Assembly: GCF_013375155.1 (NCBI RefSeq)
Contig: NZ_JABXOF010000004.1
Span: 186,001-250,000, forward strand
Reading direction: 5' to 3'
From: Serratia ureilytica
GTDB taxonomy: Bacteria > Pseudomonadota > Gammaproteobacteria > Enterobacterales > Enterobacteriaceae
Length of the DNA stretch: 64,000 bases
In this document: piece after piece, positions 49,460 through 57,731 of the stretch
How positions within the stretch are numbered: the first letter of the stretch is position 1
Layout: every line of letters begins with the position of its first letter
Position numbers and translations under genes: made by a program
Notes under the pieces: generated by a model
What the model was told of the DNA's origin: nothing
The model's input: the letters and a program-made list of their open reading frames with translations, nothing else
The model's database searches: none

Positions 49460-49505
49460 TGGTGGCCCCTGTTGGGTTTGAACCAACGACCAAGCGATTA
49501 TGAGT
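49460..49505 (-). other. attL: 3' fragment of tRNA-Ile(CAU), ileX type
   Basis: The minus strand from 49505 reads ACTCATAATCGCTTGGTCGT, then TGGTTCAAACCCAACAGGGG and CCACCA: anticodon loop with CAU, variable loop, T arm and acceptor of tRNA-Ile2. The match to a tRNA stops before the anticodon stem's 5' strand, so only the 3' 46 bases are here. This is the remnant left when an element integrates into the tRNA 3' half. An intact copy should stand at the other end of the prophage, right of the window. Confidence 0.88.
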
Positions 49506-49623
49506 TCCTACCGGAACAACCGAAAATCAATAGTTTGCGTTATTTATCATTGACATAGATTGCCGTTGTTTGCCAGTAACTGCCTTCTTCCGCCATCTTT
49601 ATCGCCATTTTATCGCCATTTGA
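49506..49623. other. attP arm next to int cargo
   Basis: 118 bp of prophage DNA between the tRNA fragment and the first prophage gene. It contains a tandem 11-bp repeat, TTATCGCCATT (49599-49609 and 49610-49620), a possible arm-type integrase site. A 22-codon open frame on the minus strand (49540-49608, MAIKMAEEGSYWQTTAIYVN...) has no visible ribosome binding site. Confidence 0.4.
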
Positions 49624-50529
49624 TTAGTAACTTGAGTCGATGAATCGGTAGTAGCCGAAACCAGATTTAAGATGCAGCTCAGAGAGCAAAGCTGACAAAT
49701 CAGCAGGTTCTGATACTTCTACTGACTCTGTACACTCATTTCTGATATCCTTGGATTCAAGCCAATATATATAGCCAACTCTTTCATAATATTCTTCCAT
49801 ATCAAAATCATTTCCGTACTTTGATAAAAAAGCCTGAATATACAGAAGGATGGTTCTTGTTGCTCGTTGAATCAAAAAATATAATGTTTTCCAGTTATCA
49901 CCTGTAAAACCATACTCTGGGTTAAGATTTATAGGGATTACCCCATGTGCAATGTCATTTCTTATATTTCGAATAATATTGAGGGCATAGCAACGGTGTT
50001 CTTTAGGGTAACTTAATTTATTATTCACTTTTTTGTTATAAAGCGAGGTGTATCGTTCGAATAAAGTGCATAAATTTTGATTGTAATGTTCGAAATGTTT
50101 TGGTAAATGCCTTTCCTCAATTTTATCAAATAAAATCAGACATTTCATACTGTTATCTCTGACAGGGTTCTTGAAGGATGTATTTAGCTCATTAGTAAAG
50201 AAGGTTGATACAAACCTATAGACTTCTTCTAGAGCATTGCAAACGAAGAAAAGTCTAGTTAACTCTGTGGTATAGGCACTAAAGTATTTTCTATCAGACT
50301 CTAATGCTTCGTAATGCGGACGGCACATTATTGATAATGAACTTCTATCATGCAAATAAGGATTTATTTCTACATTATCAAGAGTTGAAGATAGAGTTAA
50401 CCACTGATTCATTGCAAGGAAGTTTGATCTATGATTTCCGTAGAAGCATTCCGTCAAAATAGCTAATTCATGCAGGTGGCTTTTTATTTCCGTTAAGGAA
50501 TGACATAAAGAGCAATTTTTACCTTTCAT
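49624..50529 (-). CDS. HEPN-motif protein, prophage cargo next to int
   Basis: A 301-residue protein of unknown family. N-terminal CSLC (residues 6-9) is a possible half zinc site. Near residue 190 is RNDIAH within NIIRNIRNDIAHGVIPINL, the R-x4-H motif of HEPN ribonucleases and related defence proteins, set between helices as expected. The ATG abuts the int stop codon, so it is expressed with int in the lysogen. AT-rich compared with the phage backbone, which suggests separate acquisition. It could be an anti-phage RNase; the rest of the sequence gives no further clue. Confidence 0.7.
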   Translation of the reverse strand: MKGKNCSLCHSLTEIKSHLHELAILTECFYGNHRSNFLAMNQWLTLSSTLDNVEINPYLHDRSSLSIMCRPHYEALESDRKYFSAYTTELTRLFFVCNALEEVYRFVSTFFTNELNTSFKNPVRDNSMKCLILFDKIEERHLPKHFEHYNQNLCTLFERYTSLYNKKVNNKLSYPKEHRCYALNIIRNIRNDIAHGVIPINLNPEYGFTGDNWKTLYFLIQRATRTILLYIQAFLSKYGNDFDMEEYYERVGYIYWLESKDIRNECTESVEVSEPADLSALLSELHLKSGFGYYRFIDSSY

Positions 50530-51540
50530 CTAAAGTCCCTGATTCAAAGAGCTTAAAGGATTTAGTTTTACTGCATCTTCGAGATGGTCGGGGGCAAAGT
50601 GCGCATATCGCATTGTCATTTTTATGTCGGTATGACCGAGTACGCGCTGCAAGACCAAAATATTACCACCATTCATCATAAAGTGGCTGGCGAAGGTATG
50701 GCGCAAAACATGGGTAAGTTGTCCTGCCGGTAGTTCGATGCCTGTTCTTTCCAGAGCAGACCGGAACGCGCCATAACAATCACTAAACAACCGGCCTTTT
50801 TTATCATCAGGTAGAGACTCATAGAGCTCTTTGCTGATTGGGACGGTGCGGTTTTTTCTGCCTTTAGTGTTGGTGTATGTGATTTTGTATTTCGCGAGTT
50901 GGCTTTTTCTCAGACTCTCAGCCTCAGACCACCGTGCGCCAGTGGCGAGACAGATTCTTACCACGGTTTCTAAATCAGGGTGATCATGCCGTTTACACTC
51001 ACCGAGCAGTTGCGCAATCTGGTCGTGAGTTAGCCAGGCCATTTCCATTTCTTCTGTGCGGAATGGGCGCATATTTTTCAGTGGGTTTTCACCCTTCCAT
51101 TCTCCGAGACGGTTTAGCTCATTGAACACCGCCCGGAAGTAGGCCAGCTCAAGATTAAGTGTGCGAGGCGATACCTCTTTCACTCTGTTTGAACGAGCAT
51201 ACTCACCTTTTAACCGTTTTTCTCGGTAGCGGGAAAACATCTGCGCATCGAAATCGCGTGCGAGTGGTTCGCCCATACACTCAAAAGCATGGTGCATGGC
51301 TAACTGGCGTTTCAAGCCGTCTTTCAGGGTAATGCCATGAGCGCTATACCATGAATCAACCAGCTCTTTTAACGTGCGCCTGTCTTCCTTTTCTTCCTGC
51401 CACGGGTTTTGAACGGTGTACTGCTCAAACGCCAGAGCCTCGCCCTTAGTAGCGAATTTCTTTCTGATACGTTTGCCTTTTGCGCCCTTTGGGTAGAGTT
51501 CACAAATCCAACCGCCAGCCGGATTTTTACGGACGGTCAT
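50530..51540 (-). CDS. int: Prophage integrase (P2/186 family tyrosine recombinase)
   Basis: A 336-residue integrase. N-terminal arm-binding part (MTVRKNPAGGWICELYPKGA), core-binding SAM-like domain, and catalytic domain with Arg in CLATGARWSEAESLRKSQL, HVLRHTFASHFMMNGG (HxxR) and the Tyr nucleophile in GHTDIKMTMRYAHFAPDHLE. Its stop overlaps nothing, but the HEPN gene starts at the next base. Its start meets the cI stop. Recombines attP with the tRNA-Ile gene. Confidence 0.95.
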   Translation of the reverse strand: MTVRKNPAGGWICELYPKGAKGKRIRKKFATKGEALAFEQYTVQNPWQEEKEDRRTLKELVDSWYSAHGITLKDGLKRQLAMHHAFECMGEPLARDFDAQMFSRYREKRLKGEYARSNRVKEVSPRTLNLELAYFRAVFNELNRLGEWKGENPLKNMRPFRTEEMEMAWLTHDQIAQLLGECKRHDHPDLETVVRICLATGARWSEAESLRKSQLAKYKITYTNTKGRKNRTVPISKELYESLPDDKKGRLFSDCYGAFRSALERTGIELPAGQLTHVLRHTFASHFMMNGGNILVLQRVLGHTDIKMTMRYAHFAPDHLEDAVKLNPLSSLNQGL

Positions 51541-52118
51541 CAGTTAACCTCGCTGTATACACCCACCACACGCCCCAACGCTTTAATATCATCAATGCCG
51601 CATTCGAAAGGAACCTTCCCGCCTGCAACATGTAGTTTTCTGCCCGGTAGTTTTGTTAACTCTCGAATGCTTATTGCTCCCTCAATGTCGACTAGCCATA
51701 GGCCGTCAGACAATGACGCTTGCTTGTCCACAAAATAAATTTTCCCCTCGGAACGGATAGCCATCCCATCTGTGAGTGGTTTTGTGAAAAATTGGGCATC
51801 AATGCTCAGTTGCTTATCGGATTTGAGGATTTCTTCACTTAATGTGAATCCATCAATCCTTTTAGCGTCGCTAGATTCTCTGTTATTTACAAACGCTTCC
51901 CCTTCTCCGGTAAGTAACCACCGAAGATTAGCACCTGTTTCAAGGGCGCAGTGAGCCGCAAAGTCATAGGAGATAGCGCCTCGGGTGTACCTATTTGACA
52001 ATGAACTGGATGCGATATCGAAGTGGTTAGCTAATTGAATTTTCTGTGAAAATCCATACGCCTCGCAGATGCGGTCAAGTACATCTACGTTGCTCCATCC
52101 TAAAGAATCTATTCTCAT
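51540..52118 (-). CDS. cI: Immunity repressor CI (186 type)
   Basis: A 192-residue repressor of the 186 CI family: N-terminal helix-turn-helix (DVLDRICEAYGFSQKIQLAN, IASSSLSNRYTRGAISYDFA) and a C-terminal oligomerisation domain (DAQFFTKPLTDGMAIRSEGK, LTKLPGRKLHVAGGKVPFEC) without the RecA-cleaved Ser/Lys dyad of lambda CI. 186 CI is removed by Tum instead, and tum is present here. From memory this is almost identical to coliphage 186 CI. Confidence 0.94.
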   Translation of the reverse strand: MRIDSLGWSNVDVLDRICEAYGFSQKIQLANHFDIASSSLSNRYTRGAISYDFAAHCALETGANLRWLLTGEGEAFVNNRESSDAKRIDGFTLSEEILKSDKQLSIDAQFFTKPLTDGMAIRSEGKIYFVDKQASLSDGLWLVDIEGAISIRELTKLPGRKLHVAGGKVPFECGIDDIKALGRVVGVYSEVN

Positions 52119-52247
52119 TTCGATAAAACCTATTTACTATCTCTCAATTGGGAGATATATTTTGGCTAAACCCACGCAATTGATGGCACGTGTTGGCAAG
52201 CAGAGTCAAATCAATTGCAAACTTTGGCTAATAGGGAATCATGCAAT
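52119..52247. promoter_or_regulatory. Lysis-lysogeny switch between cI and apl
   Basis: 129 bp with the divergent lytic and lysogenic control elements. TATCTCTCAATTGGGAGATA (52138-52157) is a 20-bp palindrome with one mismatched pair. Further right TTGGCTAA occurs twice (52171-52178 and 52224-52231), a likely operator repeat for CI or Apl. Confidence 0.65.
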
Positions 52248-52511
52248 ATGGCTTCTGAAATCGCAATCATCAAAGTGCCTGCACCTATCGTTACTCTGCA
52301 GCAATTCGCAGAGCTTGAGGGTGTATCTGAACGTACCGCTTACCGCTGGACAACCGGCGACAACCCTTGTGTACCAATCGAACCCCGCACCATCCGTAAA
52401 GGCTGCAAGAAAGCAGGTGGCCCGATTCGCATTTATTACGCACGCTGGAAAGAAGAGCAGTTGCGTAAAGCGTTGGGTCATTCCCGTTTTCAACTCGTCA
52501 TCGGCGCTTAA
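52248..52511 (+). CDS. apl: Apl-type excisionase/Cro-like regulator
   Basis: An 87-residue protein starting at 52248 (MASEIAIIKVPAPIVTLQQF), with winged-helix ELEGVSERTAYRWTTGDNPC. In 186, Apl both represses at the switch and directs excision. A longer in-frame extension upstream has no support. Matches 186 Apl in length and, from memory, in sequence. Confidence 0.92.
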   Translation: MASEIAIIKVPAPIVTLQQFAELEGVSERTAYRWTTGDNPCVPIEPRTIRKGCKKAGGPIRIYYARWKEEQLRKALGHSRFQLVIGA

Positions 52512-52541
52512 TTCACTTTATGTGAATTGTAAGGATGCAAC

Positions 52542-53051
52542 ATGTTTGATTTTCAGGTTTCCAAACATCCCCACTATGACGAAGCGTGCCGGGCTTTTGC
52601 GCAGCGTCACAACATGGCGAAGCTGGCCGAGCGTGCGGGTATGAACGTTCAAACGTTACGTAACAAGCTCAACCCGGAACAGCCGCACCAGTTCACGCCG
52701 CCTGAATTGTGGCTACTGACTGACCTGACCGAAGACTCAACTCTCGTTGATGGCTTTCTGGCTCAGATTCATTGCCTGCCATGTGTGCCGGTTAATGAAC
52801 TGGCTAAAGACAAATTGCAGGCCTACGTCATGCGCGCAATGCGTGAGCTCGGCGAACTGGCGAGCGGCGCGGTATCTGATGAACGTCTGACCTCTGCCCG
52901 TAAGCACAACATGATTGAAAGCGTTAATGCTGGCATTCGCATGTTGTCATTGTCGGCACTGGCGCTGCATGCGCGTCTGCAGACTAATCCCGCTATGACA
53001 AGCGTGGTCGATACCATGAGCGGTATTGGCGCGTCATTCGGTCTGATTTGA
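52542..53051 (+). CDS. cII: Lysogeny establishment regulator CII (186 type)
   Basis: A 169-residue regulator that activates cI expression during establishment of lysogeny in 186. Helix-turn-helix: NMAKLAERAGMNVQTLRNKL; the C-terminal helices follow. It is preceded by GTAAGGATG. First base-dense gene of the early lytic operon after apl. Confidence 0.93.
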   Translation: MFDFQVSKHPHYDEACRAFAQRHNMAKLAERAGMNVQTLRNKLNPEQPHQFTPPELWLLTDLTEDSTLVDGFLAQIHCLPCVPVNELAKDKLQAYVMRAMRELGELASGAVSDERLTSARKHNMIESVNAGIRMLSLSALALHARLQTNPAMTSVVDTMSGIGASFGLI

Positions 53052-53058
53052 GGTGCTT

Positions 53059-53259
53059 ATGCTGAAAAGTGAACCGTCATTCGCGTCGCTGCTAGTAAAG
53101 CAAAGTCACGGCATGAACTACGGTCACGGCTGGATCGCAGGTAAGGACGGCAAGCGCTGGCACCCGAGCCGCTCACAGGCTGATTTACTGGCTGGCATCT
53201 CCACTCAAAAGCAGGGGGAATCATGGCTATCGAAGCTGTTTCCGCGACTGTTCCGCTGA
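53059..53259 (+). CDS. Fil-like early phage protein (DUF2724)
   Basis: A 66-residue protein starting at the ATG at 53059 (MLKSEPSFASLLVKQSHGMN). It holds YGHGWIAGKDGKRWHPSRSQ, which I associate with the small protein after cII in 186 (Fil, causing cell filamentation on expression). Its 3' end overlaps the next gene by 37 bp. Confidence 0.7.
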   Translation: MLKSEPSFASLLVKQSHGMNYGHGWIAGKDGKRWHPSRSQADLLAGISTQKQGESWLSKLFPRLFR

Positions 53260-53561
53260 AAGCGGGTGAACGTCTGGCCGGTCTCAATCATGTAGCTGAA
53301 TTGCGCGCGAGGTATTGGGGCGATAGCTGGAAAGAGGTCGAGCGTTTTGTCGATGATATGCGCGATAAACGCGATCCACAATTTGAAGAAAATAGTCGGG
53401 CGCTGGCCGCTATTTTCTTTCTGGCAAAAATACCGGCGGCTCGTCATGAGCTCGAATTAAGTGAGCTGACTACTGACGAGAAAAAGGCGCTTATTACAGC
53501 GATGAATCATTTTCGTGCAGTGGTGAGTTTATTTCCCAAACGGCTAACCATGCCGAATTAA
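53223..53561 (+). CDS. Phage early protein, DUF5347-like
   Basis: A 112-residue acidic helical protein, MAIEAVSATVPLKAGERLAG, with WKEVERFVDDMRDKRDPQFE and LAAIFFLAKIPAARHELELS. Family assignment is from memory and tentative. Overlaps the preceding gene and stands in the usual place of such ORFs in P2-type phages. Confidence 0.7.
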   Translation: MAIEAVSATVPLKAGERLAGLNHVAELRARYWGDSWKEVERFVDDMRDKRDPQFEENSRALAAIFFLAKIPAARHELELSELTTDEKKALITAMNHFRAVVSLFPKRLTMPN

Positions 53562-53628
53562 TCCAAACAGAAATTTAATGGCGTAAACCCGCCGGGCTTC
53601 TTATTGCCCGAAATCAGGAGAGTTAATT

Positions 53629-53856
53629 ATGCGTAATACCGAAATCCGTAGTTTTAACACTGATAGTGATGCGCTGGCCGTATTGCTGACCGATGCAAAA
53701 AAAGAAGAGCGTAAAGACCGCGCGCTCGCTGTTTCCATCCGCCTTGAGGCGCTGGCTATCCATATCACCAAAGAGGGTATGAGCGGCACCGAAGCTGCCG
53801 AACTGCTGCGCCGTGAAGCAACCCGCTTTGAGAACGAATCACAGGAGCTGCACTAA
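53629..53856 (+). CDS. Phage early protein, DUF2732-like
   Basis: A 75-residue helical protein, MRNTEIRSFNTDSDALAVLL, with KKEERKDRALAVSIRLEALA. Matches the small DUF2732 proteins of P2-type phages in size and place. Ribosome binding site AGGAG precedes it. Stop overlaps the next start (TAATG). Confidence 0.75.
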   Translation: MRNTEIRSFNTDSDALAVLLTDAKKEERKDRALAVSIRLEALAIHITKEGMSGTEAAELLRREATRFENESQELH

Positions 53857-54077
53857 TGGCCGACGCAATGGATTTAGCACAACTGCGCGAGCAGGAAGAC
53901 CGCGAACGCCACATCAGCAACGCGCGCAGCCGTATCGCTGCGCCTTCTCGTTTCCTCTGCGAAGAATGCGACGCACCAATCCCGGAAGCTCGCCGCATTG
54001 CGATTCCGGGCGTGGCTTTGTGCGTGACCTGTCAGGAGGTCACGGAGCTGAAATCAAAACATTATCGGGGGGTATAA
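53856..54077 (+). CDS. TraR/DksA-type C4 zinc-finger protein
   Basis: A 73-residue protein with C4 zinc finger CEECDAPIPEARR...GVALCVTCQEV and an N-terminal helix (MADAMDLAQLREQEDRERHI). Phage and plasmid members of this family can bind RNA polymerase like DksA/ppGpp. Overlaps the upstream gene by one base and abuts the PP-loop gene. Confidence 0.88.
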   Translation: MADAMDLAQLREQEDRERHISNARSRIAAPSRFLCEECDAPIPEARRIAIPGVALCVTCQEVTELKSKHYRGV

Positions 54078-55397
54078 ATGAGCATGGCAACGCAGGTCAT
54101 TGCAGTCTCTGATATTTCGGCAAAAGTCAGGGAAATAGAAACTGCTTATCGCAATTATCTGGATGTTTTTCGTATACCAGAAGACCACAGAATTGTAGTG
54201 AATTATTCAGCAGGTAAAGATAGTACTGCAACACTGGCCGTAGCGAATGCTCTGTTTGGTCGTCGCGTACAGGCCGTGATGGCCGATACTGATAATGAGC
54301 ATGAATTAACGATCGATTTCGCCAGGACTATCCATGAACAGATTGGATGTCACCCGGTTCAGGTTGTGAAGCGTAACTACAGCGAGGCAGATTTTGCCCG
54401 CCGACGCGCCTATATGAAAAAGAACTGGTCGAAGAAACAGGCAATCCGGATGGGGGCTTACCGGGGCGTCATCATGCCATCACTGGCCCGTGCAGATACC
54501 GCATTTGGCCGAGCTTGGCAGAAGACAGCTAAGCGCTGGGGTATCGACTTTGAAACCGCATTAGATGCGGCCCTGTCAGTGATGTATCCAAGTGGAAATA
54601 GTTTTCTCGATGCGGCTCTGCTCCACGGCAAATTCCCGATGCTACGCGACCGTTTTTGTACCGATGAGCTCAAAATACAGATTGCCTACGATGCGGCCAT
54701 TCGCCCTATGCTGGATGAGGGCGATGTTGTGGTTCAGTGGTCAGGTGTTCGCGGTGATGAGTCATCCAAACGTGCTGGTTATGACCGCTTCGCAGCTGAT
54801 ATGCGCGATGAGGGGTTTCTCTATAACTTCCTGCCCATTCATCAATGGACGGCGGCGGATGTTTTTGCCCTGCATCATTATCTGGGTATCAAGCCAAATC
54901 CACTTTATTTGCAGGGTGCTTCTCGCGTAGGTTGCATGAACTGTGTGCTTTGCAATAAAGAGGAAATTTCAGAGACGGCGGCACGCTGGCCGGAGCATAT
55001 CGAAAAACATCACGCGTGGGAGAAGAAAGTACGTCTGGCATCTCGCTGGGTTCACTGGATGAGTATCGGCACAGAAAGCCAGTCATGGATGCGTATGCAT
55101 CTTGGGAGTCGTGATGTTATCCATTGTTATGAGGGTGAGTTCACTGGTGAGGAGATTGTACAGCGCAGAAGATACCCGATAAATCTAGGTCAGGAAGTAA
55201 AATTATATGGGTTGGAGCCTGACATCCAGAATATTGAATGGTCAGGATTCTATGGGCCTCGTGGAAACATGGGGGCTCCATCAGCGCTTGATGTTGTGGA
55301 GTGGGCAAAAACTGGTCGCGGCGGAAAGGTCTATGACCTCGTTAAAGCCAGTCTTGATACAGTCACTTGCTCCTCGCGCTACGGCCTGTGCGAATGA
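54078..55397 (+). CDS. Phage PP-loop ATPase, PAPS-reductase/DndC-like
   Basis: A 439-residue protein. The PP-loop is VNYSAGKDSTATLAVANALF (SxGKDST), as in PAPS reductases and the DNA-sulfur-modification enzyme DndC. A later cysteine cluster, GCMNCVLCNKEE, could hold a metal or Fe-S site. RGVRGDES-like SGVRGDESSKRAGYDRF is typical of the family. It is longer than cellular CysH. No CysJI partner is nearby, so assimilatory sulfate reduction is unlikely. Related genes occur in several P2-type prophages without known function. Its stop overlaps the gene A start (ATGA). Confidence 0.82.
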   Translation: MSMATQVIAVSDISAKVREIETAYRNYLDVFRIPEDHRIVVNYSAGKDSTATLAVANALFGRRVQAVMADTDNEHELTIDFARTIHEQIGCHPVQVVKRNYSEADFARRRAYMKKNWSKKQAIRMGAYRGVIMPSLARADTAFGRAWQKTAKRWGIDFETALDAALSVMYPSGNSFLDAALLHGKFPMLRDRFCTDELKIQIAYDAAIRPMLDEGDVVVQWSGVRGDESSKRAGYDRFAADMRDEGFLYNFLPIHQWTAADVFALHHYLGIKPNPLYLQGASRVGCMNCVLCNKEEISETAARWPEHIEKHHAWEKKVRLASRWVHWMSIGTESQSWMRMHLGSRDVIHCYEGEFTGEEIVQRRRYPINLGQEVKLYGLEPDIQNIEWSGFYGPRGNMGAPSALDVVEWAKTGRGGKVYDLVKASLDTVTCSSRYGLCE

Positions 55398-57613
55398 GCT
55401 CAATTTCTTATGCCTATCCGTGGAACGCTCCACGGTCGGCAGTAACCAGCCCATATCTTACTTATGACCAACAGTATCGCCGCGACCGTATGTTCGCGGC
55501 TTTGCTGCATGCGAGAAAGGTGCTTTCTCTCCAGCCTGAGTGCGTGCGTTTTGATGTTTATCGAACCGCTGCGGTGCTGGAGCAAAATCAGGGCAGTCAA
55601 CGAGCCAATGCTTTTTTAATCAGCTTCTGCAAAAAGGCATTGCCGCGTCTTGAACTGGTCGCAAAAAAATACGAGTGCGCGGGTATTAACAGCAATGTAT
55701 CAGCCGCTGTTTTCGATGGTCATTTTGATACCCAGCTTATGCAATATCTGGCGTCACGCATGGTCAATATGGTCGCCAGATTTAACCGCCTCCCGGATAT
55801 GTCGCGCGCCGATATTGACCTGCTGGCCGCTGATATCGCTAATTTCATTCGTGCTGAACTGGCTGATATTGATGACACCGGATTTAGCGAACTAAAAACG
55901 CTGTACACCTGGTACATGCGCGCCGGCTTTATTTCCCTGCAATTCAACGTTACACCGCCGAAATGGGAGCGTGTGACTAAAAAATATTTTGGCGAGGATG
56001 AAATCGCACCGGCAGTAATGCGCATGTTTAATGAGGTTTGGTGGCGTGGTCGTTTACGTCGCATTGCGTCTGCATGGCGCGAACATCTACAAATTGCTGT
56101 TGGCAACGTCAGTAAGAGAAAGCACGCCTACGCGAGTAAAAACTGCGTGACTGACTGGCGCGAGCAGAAACGCCGCACACGAGAATTTCTTAAAGGACTG
56201 GAGCTCGAAGACGAAGACGGCAACCGCATCAGTCTTATTGAAAAATACGATGGTTCGGTTGCTAACCCTGCAATACGTCGCTGTGAGCTGATGACCCGCA
56301 TCCGTGGGTTTGAAAATATCTGCAATGAGCTCGGTTATGTCGGTGAGTTTTACACTTTAACCGCACCGTCTAAATATCACGCCACCACCAAAGCGGGCTA
56401 CCGTAACAGCAAATGGAACGGTGCCAGCCCGTCGGACACGCAGAGCTATCTAACCGGTCTTTGGGCACGCATACGAGCCAAGCTACACCGGGAAGAAATC
56501 CGTATTTTCGGCATCCGTGTTGCCGAGCCTCATCATGACGGAACGCCTCACTGGCACATGCTTATATTCATGTTGCCGGAAGATGTCGAGCGCGTGCGCC
56601 TCATCATTCGCGATTATGCGTGGGAGGAAGACCGTCACGAACTGAGAAGTGATAAGGCCAAAAAGGCACGTTTTCATGCCGAGGCCATTGACCCGGAAAA
56701 GGGTAGCGCTACCGGCTATGTCGCTAAATACATTTCCAAAAATATCGACGGCTATGCTCTCGATGGTGAAACCGATGACGAAAGTGGTGAGCTCCTAAAA
56801 GAGACAGCCCCCGCTGTTTCAGCATGGGCGGCGCGCTGGCACATTCGACAATTTCAGTTTATCGGCGGTGCGCCTGTGACGGTCTACCGTGAGTTGCGTC
56901 GTCTCGCTGATACCGAAACTGCGCACGGCTTGAGTATTGAGTTTGCCGCCGTTCATGACGCTGCTGATGCCGGTGATTGGGCTGGGTATGTCAATGCGCA
57001 GGGTGGTCCGTTTGTCCGTCGTGATGATTTGCAGGTGCGCACGCTGTATGAACCGCGCGCCGAGTTTAACCAGTATGGTGAGGAAACCGTCTGCATCCGT
57101 GGTGTGTACGATTCCTCTGTAGGTTCTGGCACCCCGATTTTAACCAGGCTAACGCAGTGGAAAATTGTGCCGAAGCGCGCCGTTGATTTGGCCGTTGACG
57201 TTAAGGGCGCTCCTGCGCCCTCTCGGAGTTCTGTCAATAACTGTACGGGAAACGAAAGTGATCCGCCGGTGCTCGATTTATCAAAACCCTTGAGTCGGCA
57301 TGAAAGGCGAGCTCTAACTAACAGGCTAAGGAAGCAAAAGCCAGTCATACGGCGAAAATTTATCCACGGCAGGGATGAGCAAAGTGCGGCCATAGCGAAA
57401 ACTATCGACGATATACATCTGACAACCGGCACAACCATTAGCAGGGGAGAAGCTCTGCACCTGATGGCAGGTGGTAAAAGTTGTTTTAACGATAAATGGC
57501 TGCGTGGAACGGCCAAGGGAGAAGTCTTTGCGGCAGAACCACCATATCAGACCAAGGCTAGGGGAATTCTCAGTCGTGTCGCGGCATTAGCAGTAATATC
57601 AACCAAATCATAA
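55394..57613 (+). CDS. A: Phage replication initiator endonuclease (gpA)
   Basis: A 739-residue HUH rolling-circle initiator starting at 55394. The metal-binding HUH motif is in HHDGTPHWHMLIFMLPEDVE and the two catalytic tyrosines in GYVAKYISKNIDGY (Y-x3-Y), as in P2 gpA. It nicks the origin, which in P2-type phages lies inside gene A. The long N-terminal domain (to ~300) is family specific. Followed by a 118-bp gap with the tum promoter. Confidence 0.93.
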   Translation: MSSISYAYPWNAPRSAVTSPYLTYDQQYRRDRMFAALLHARKVLSLQPECVRFDVYRTAAVLEQNQGSQRANAFLISFCKKALPRLELVAKKYECAGINSNVSAAVFDGHFDTQLMQYLASRMVNMVARFNRLPDMSRADIDLLAADIANFIRAELADIDDTGFSELKTLYTWYMRAGFISLQFNVTPPKWERVTKKYFGEDEIAPAVMRMFNEVWWRGRLRRIASAWREHLQIAVGNVSKRKHAYASKNCVTDWREQKRRTREFLKGLELEDEDGNRISLIEKYDGSVANPAIRRCELMTRIRGFENICNELGYVGEFYTLTAPSKYHATTKAGYRNSKWNGASPSDTQSYLTGLWARIRAKLHREEIRIFGIRVAEPHHDGTPHWHMLIFMLPEDVERVRLIIRDYAWEEDRHELRSDKAKKARFHAEAIDPEKGSATGYVAKYISKNIDGYALDGETDDESGELLKETAPAVSAWAARWHIRQFQFIGGAPVTVYRELRRLADTETAHGLSIEFAAVHDAADAGDWAGYVNAQGGPFVRRDDLQVRTLYEPRAEFNQYGEETVCIRGVYDSSVGSGTPILTRLTQWKIVPKRAVDLAVDVKGAPAPSRSSVNNCTGNESDPPVLDLSKPLSRHERRALTNRLRKQKPVIRRKFIHGRDEQSAAIAKTIDDIHLTTGTTISRGEALHLMAGGKSCFNDKWLRGTAKGEVFAAEPPYQTKARGILSRVAALAVISTKS

Positions 57614-57695
57614 TCAGTAATGTTTATCCATATCATGTACATACAGTGTATTCCTTTGTGATTTTTTTCTTCACACCATTTATCAATACGTGCTA

Positions 57696-57711
57696 CTGTA
57701 TGTTTGTACAG
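57696..57711 (+). promoter_or_regulatory. LexA box controlling tum
   Basis: CTGTATGTTTGTACAG is a 16-bp match to CTGT-N8-ACAG, ending 21 bp before the tum start. In 186, LexA represses tum and DNA damage induces the prophage through it. Confidence 0.88.
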
Positions 57712-57731
57712 TATCTCGTTGTGGAGGTTGT

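Noticed and set aside
49540-49608. 22-codon frame next to attL
   Set aside because: No ribosome binding site and no partner; more likely part of the attP arm.
54078-55397. Calling this gene cysH (assimilatory PAPS reductase)
   Set aside because: Too long, in a phage early operon, no sulfite reductase genes nearby, and it carries a different cysteine cluster.
57690-57731. Upstream start for tum
   Set aside because: It would put the start codon at the edge of the LexA box; the GTG at 57732 has a ribosome binding site and gives the 186 Tum length.
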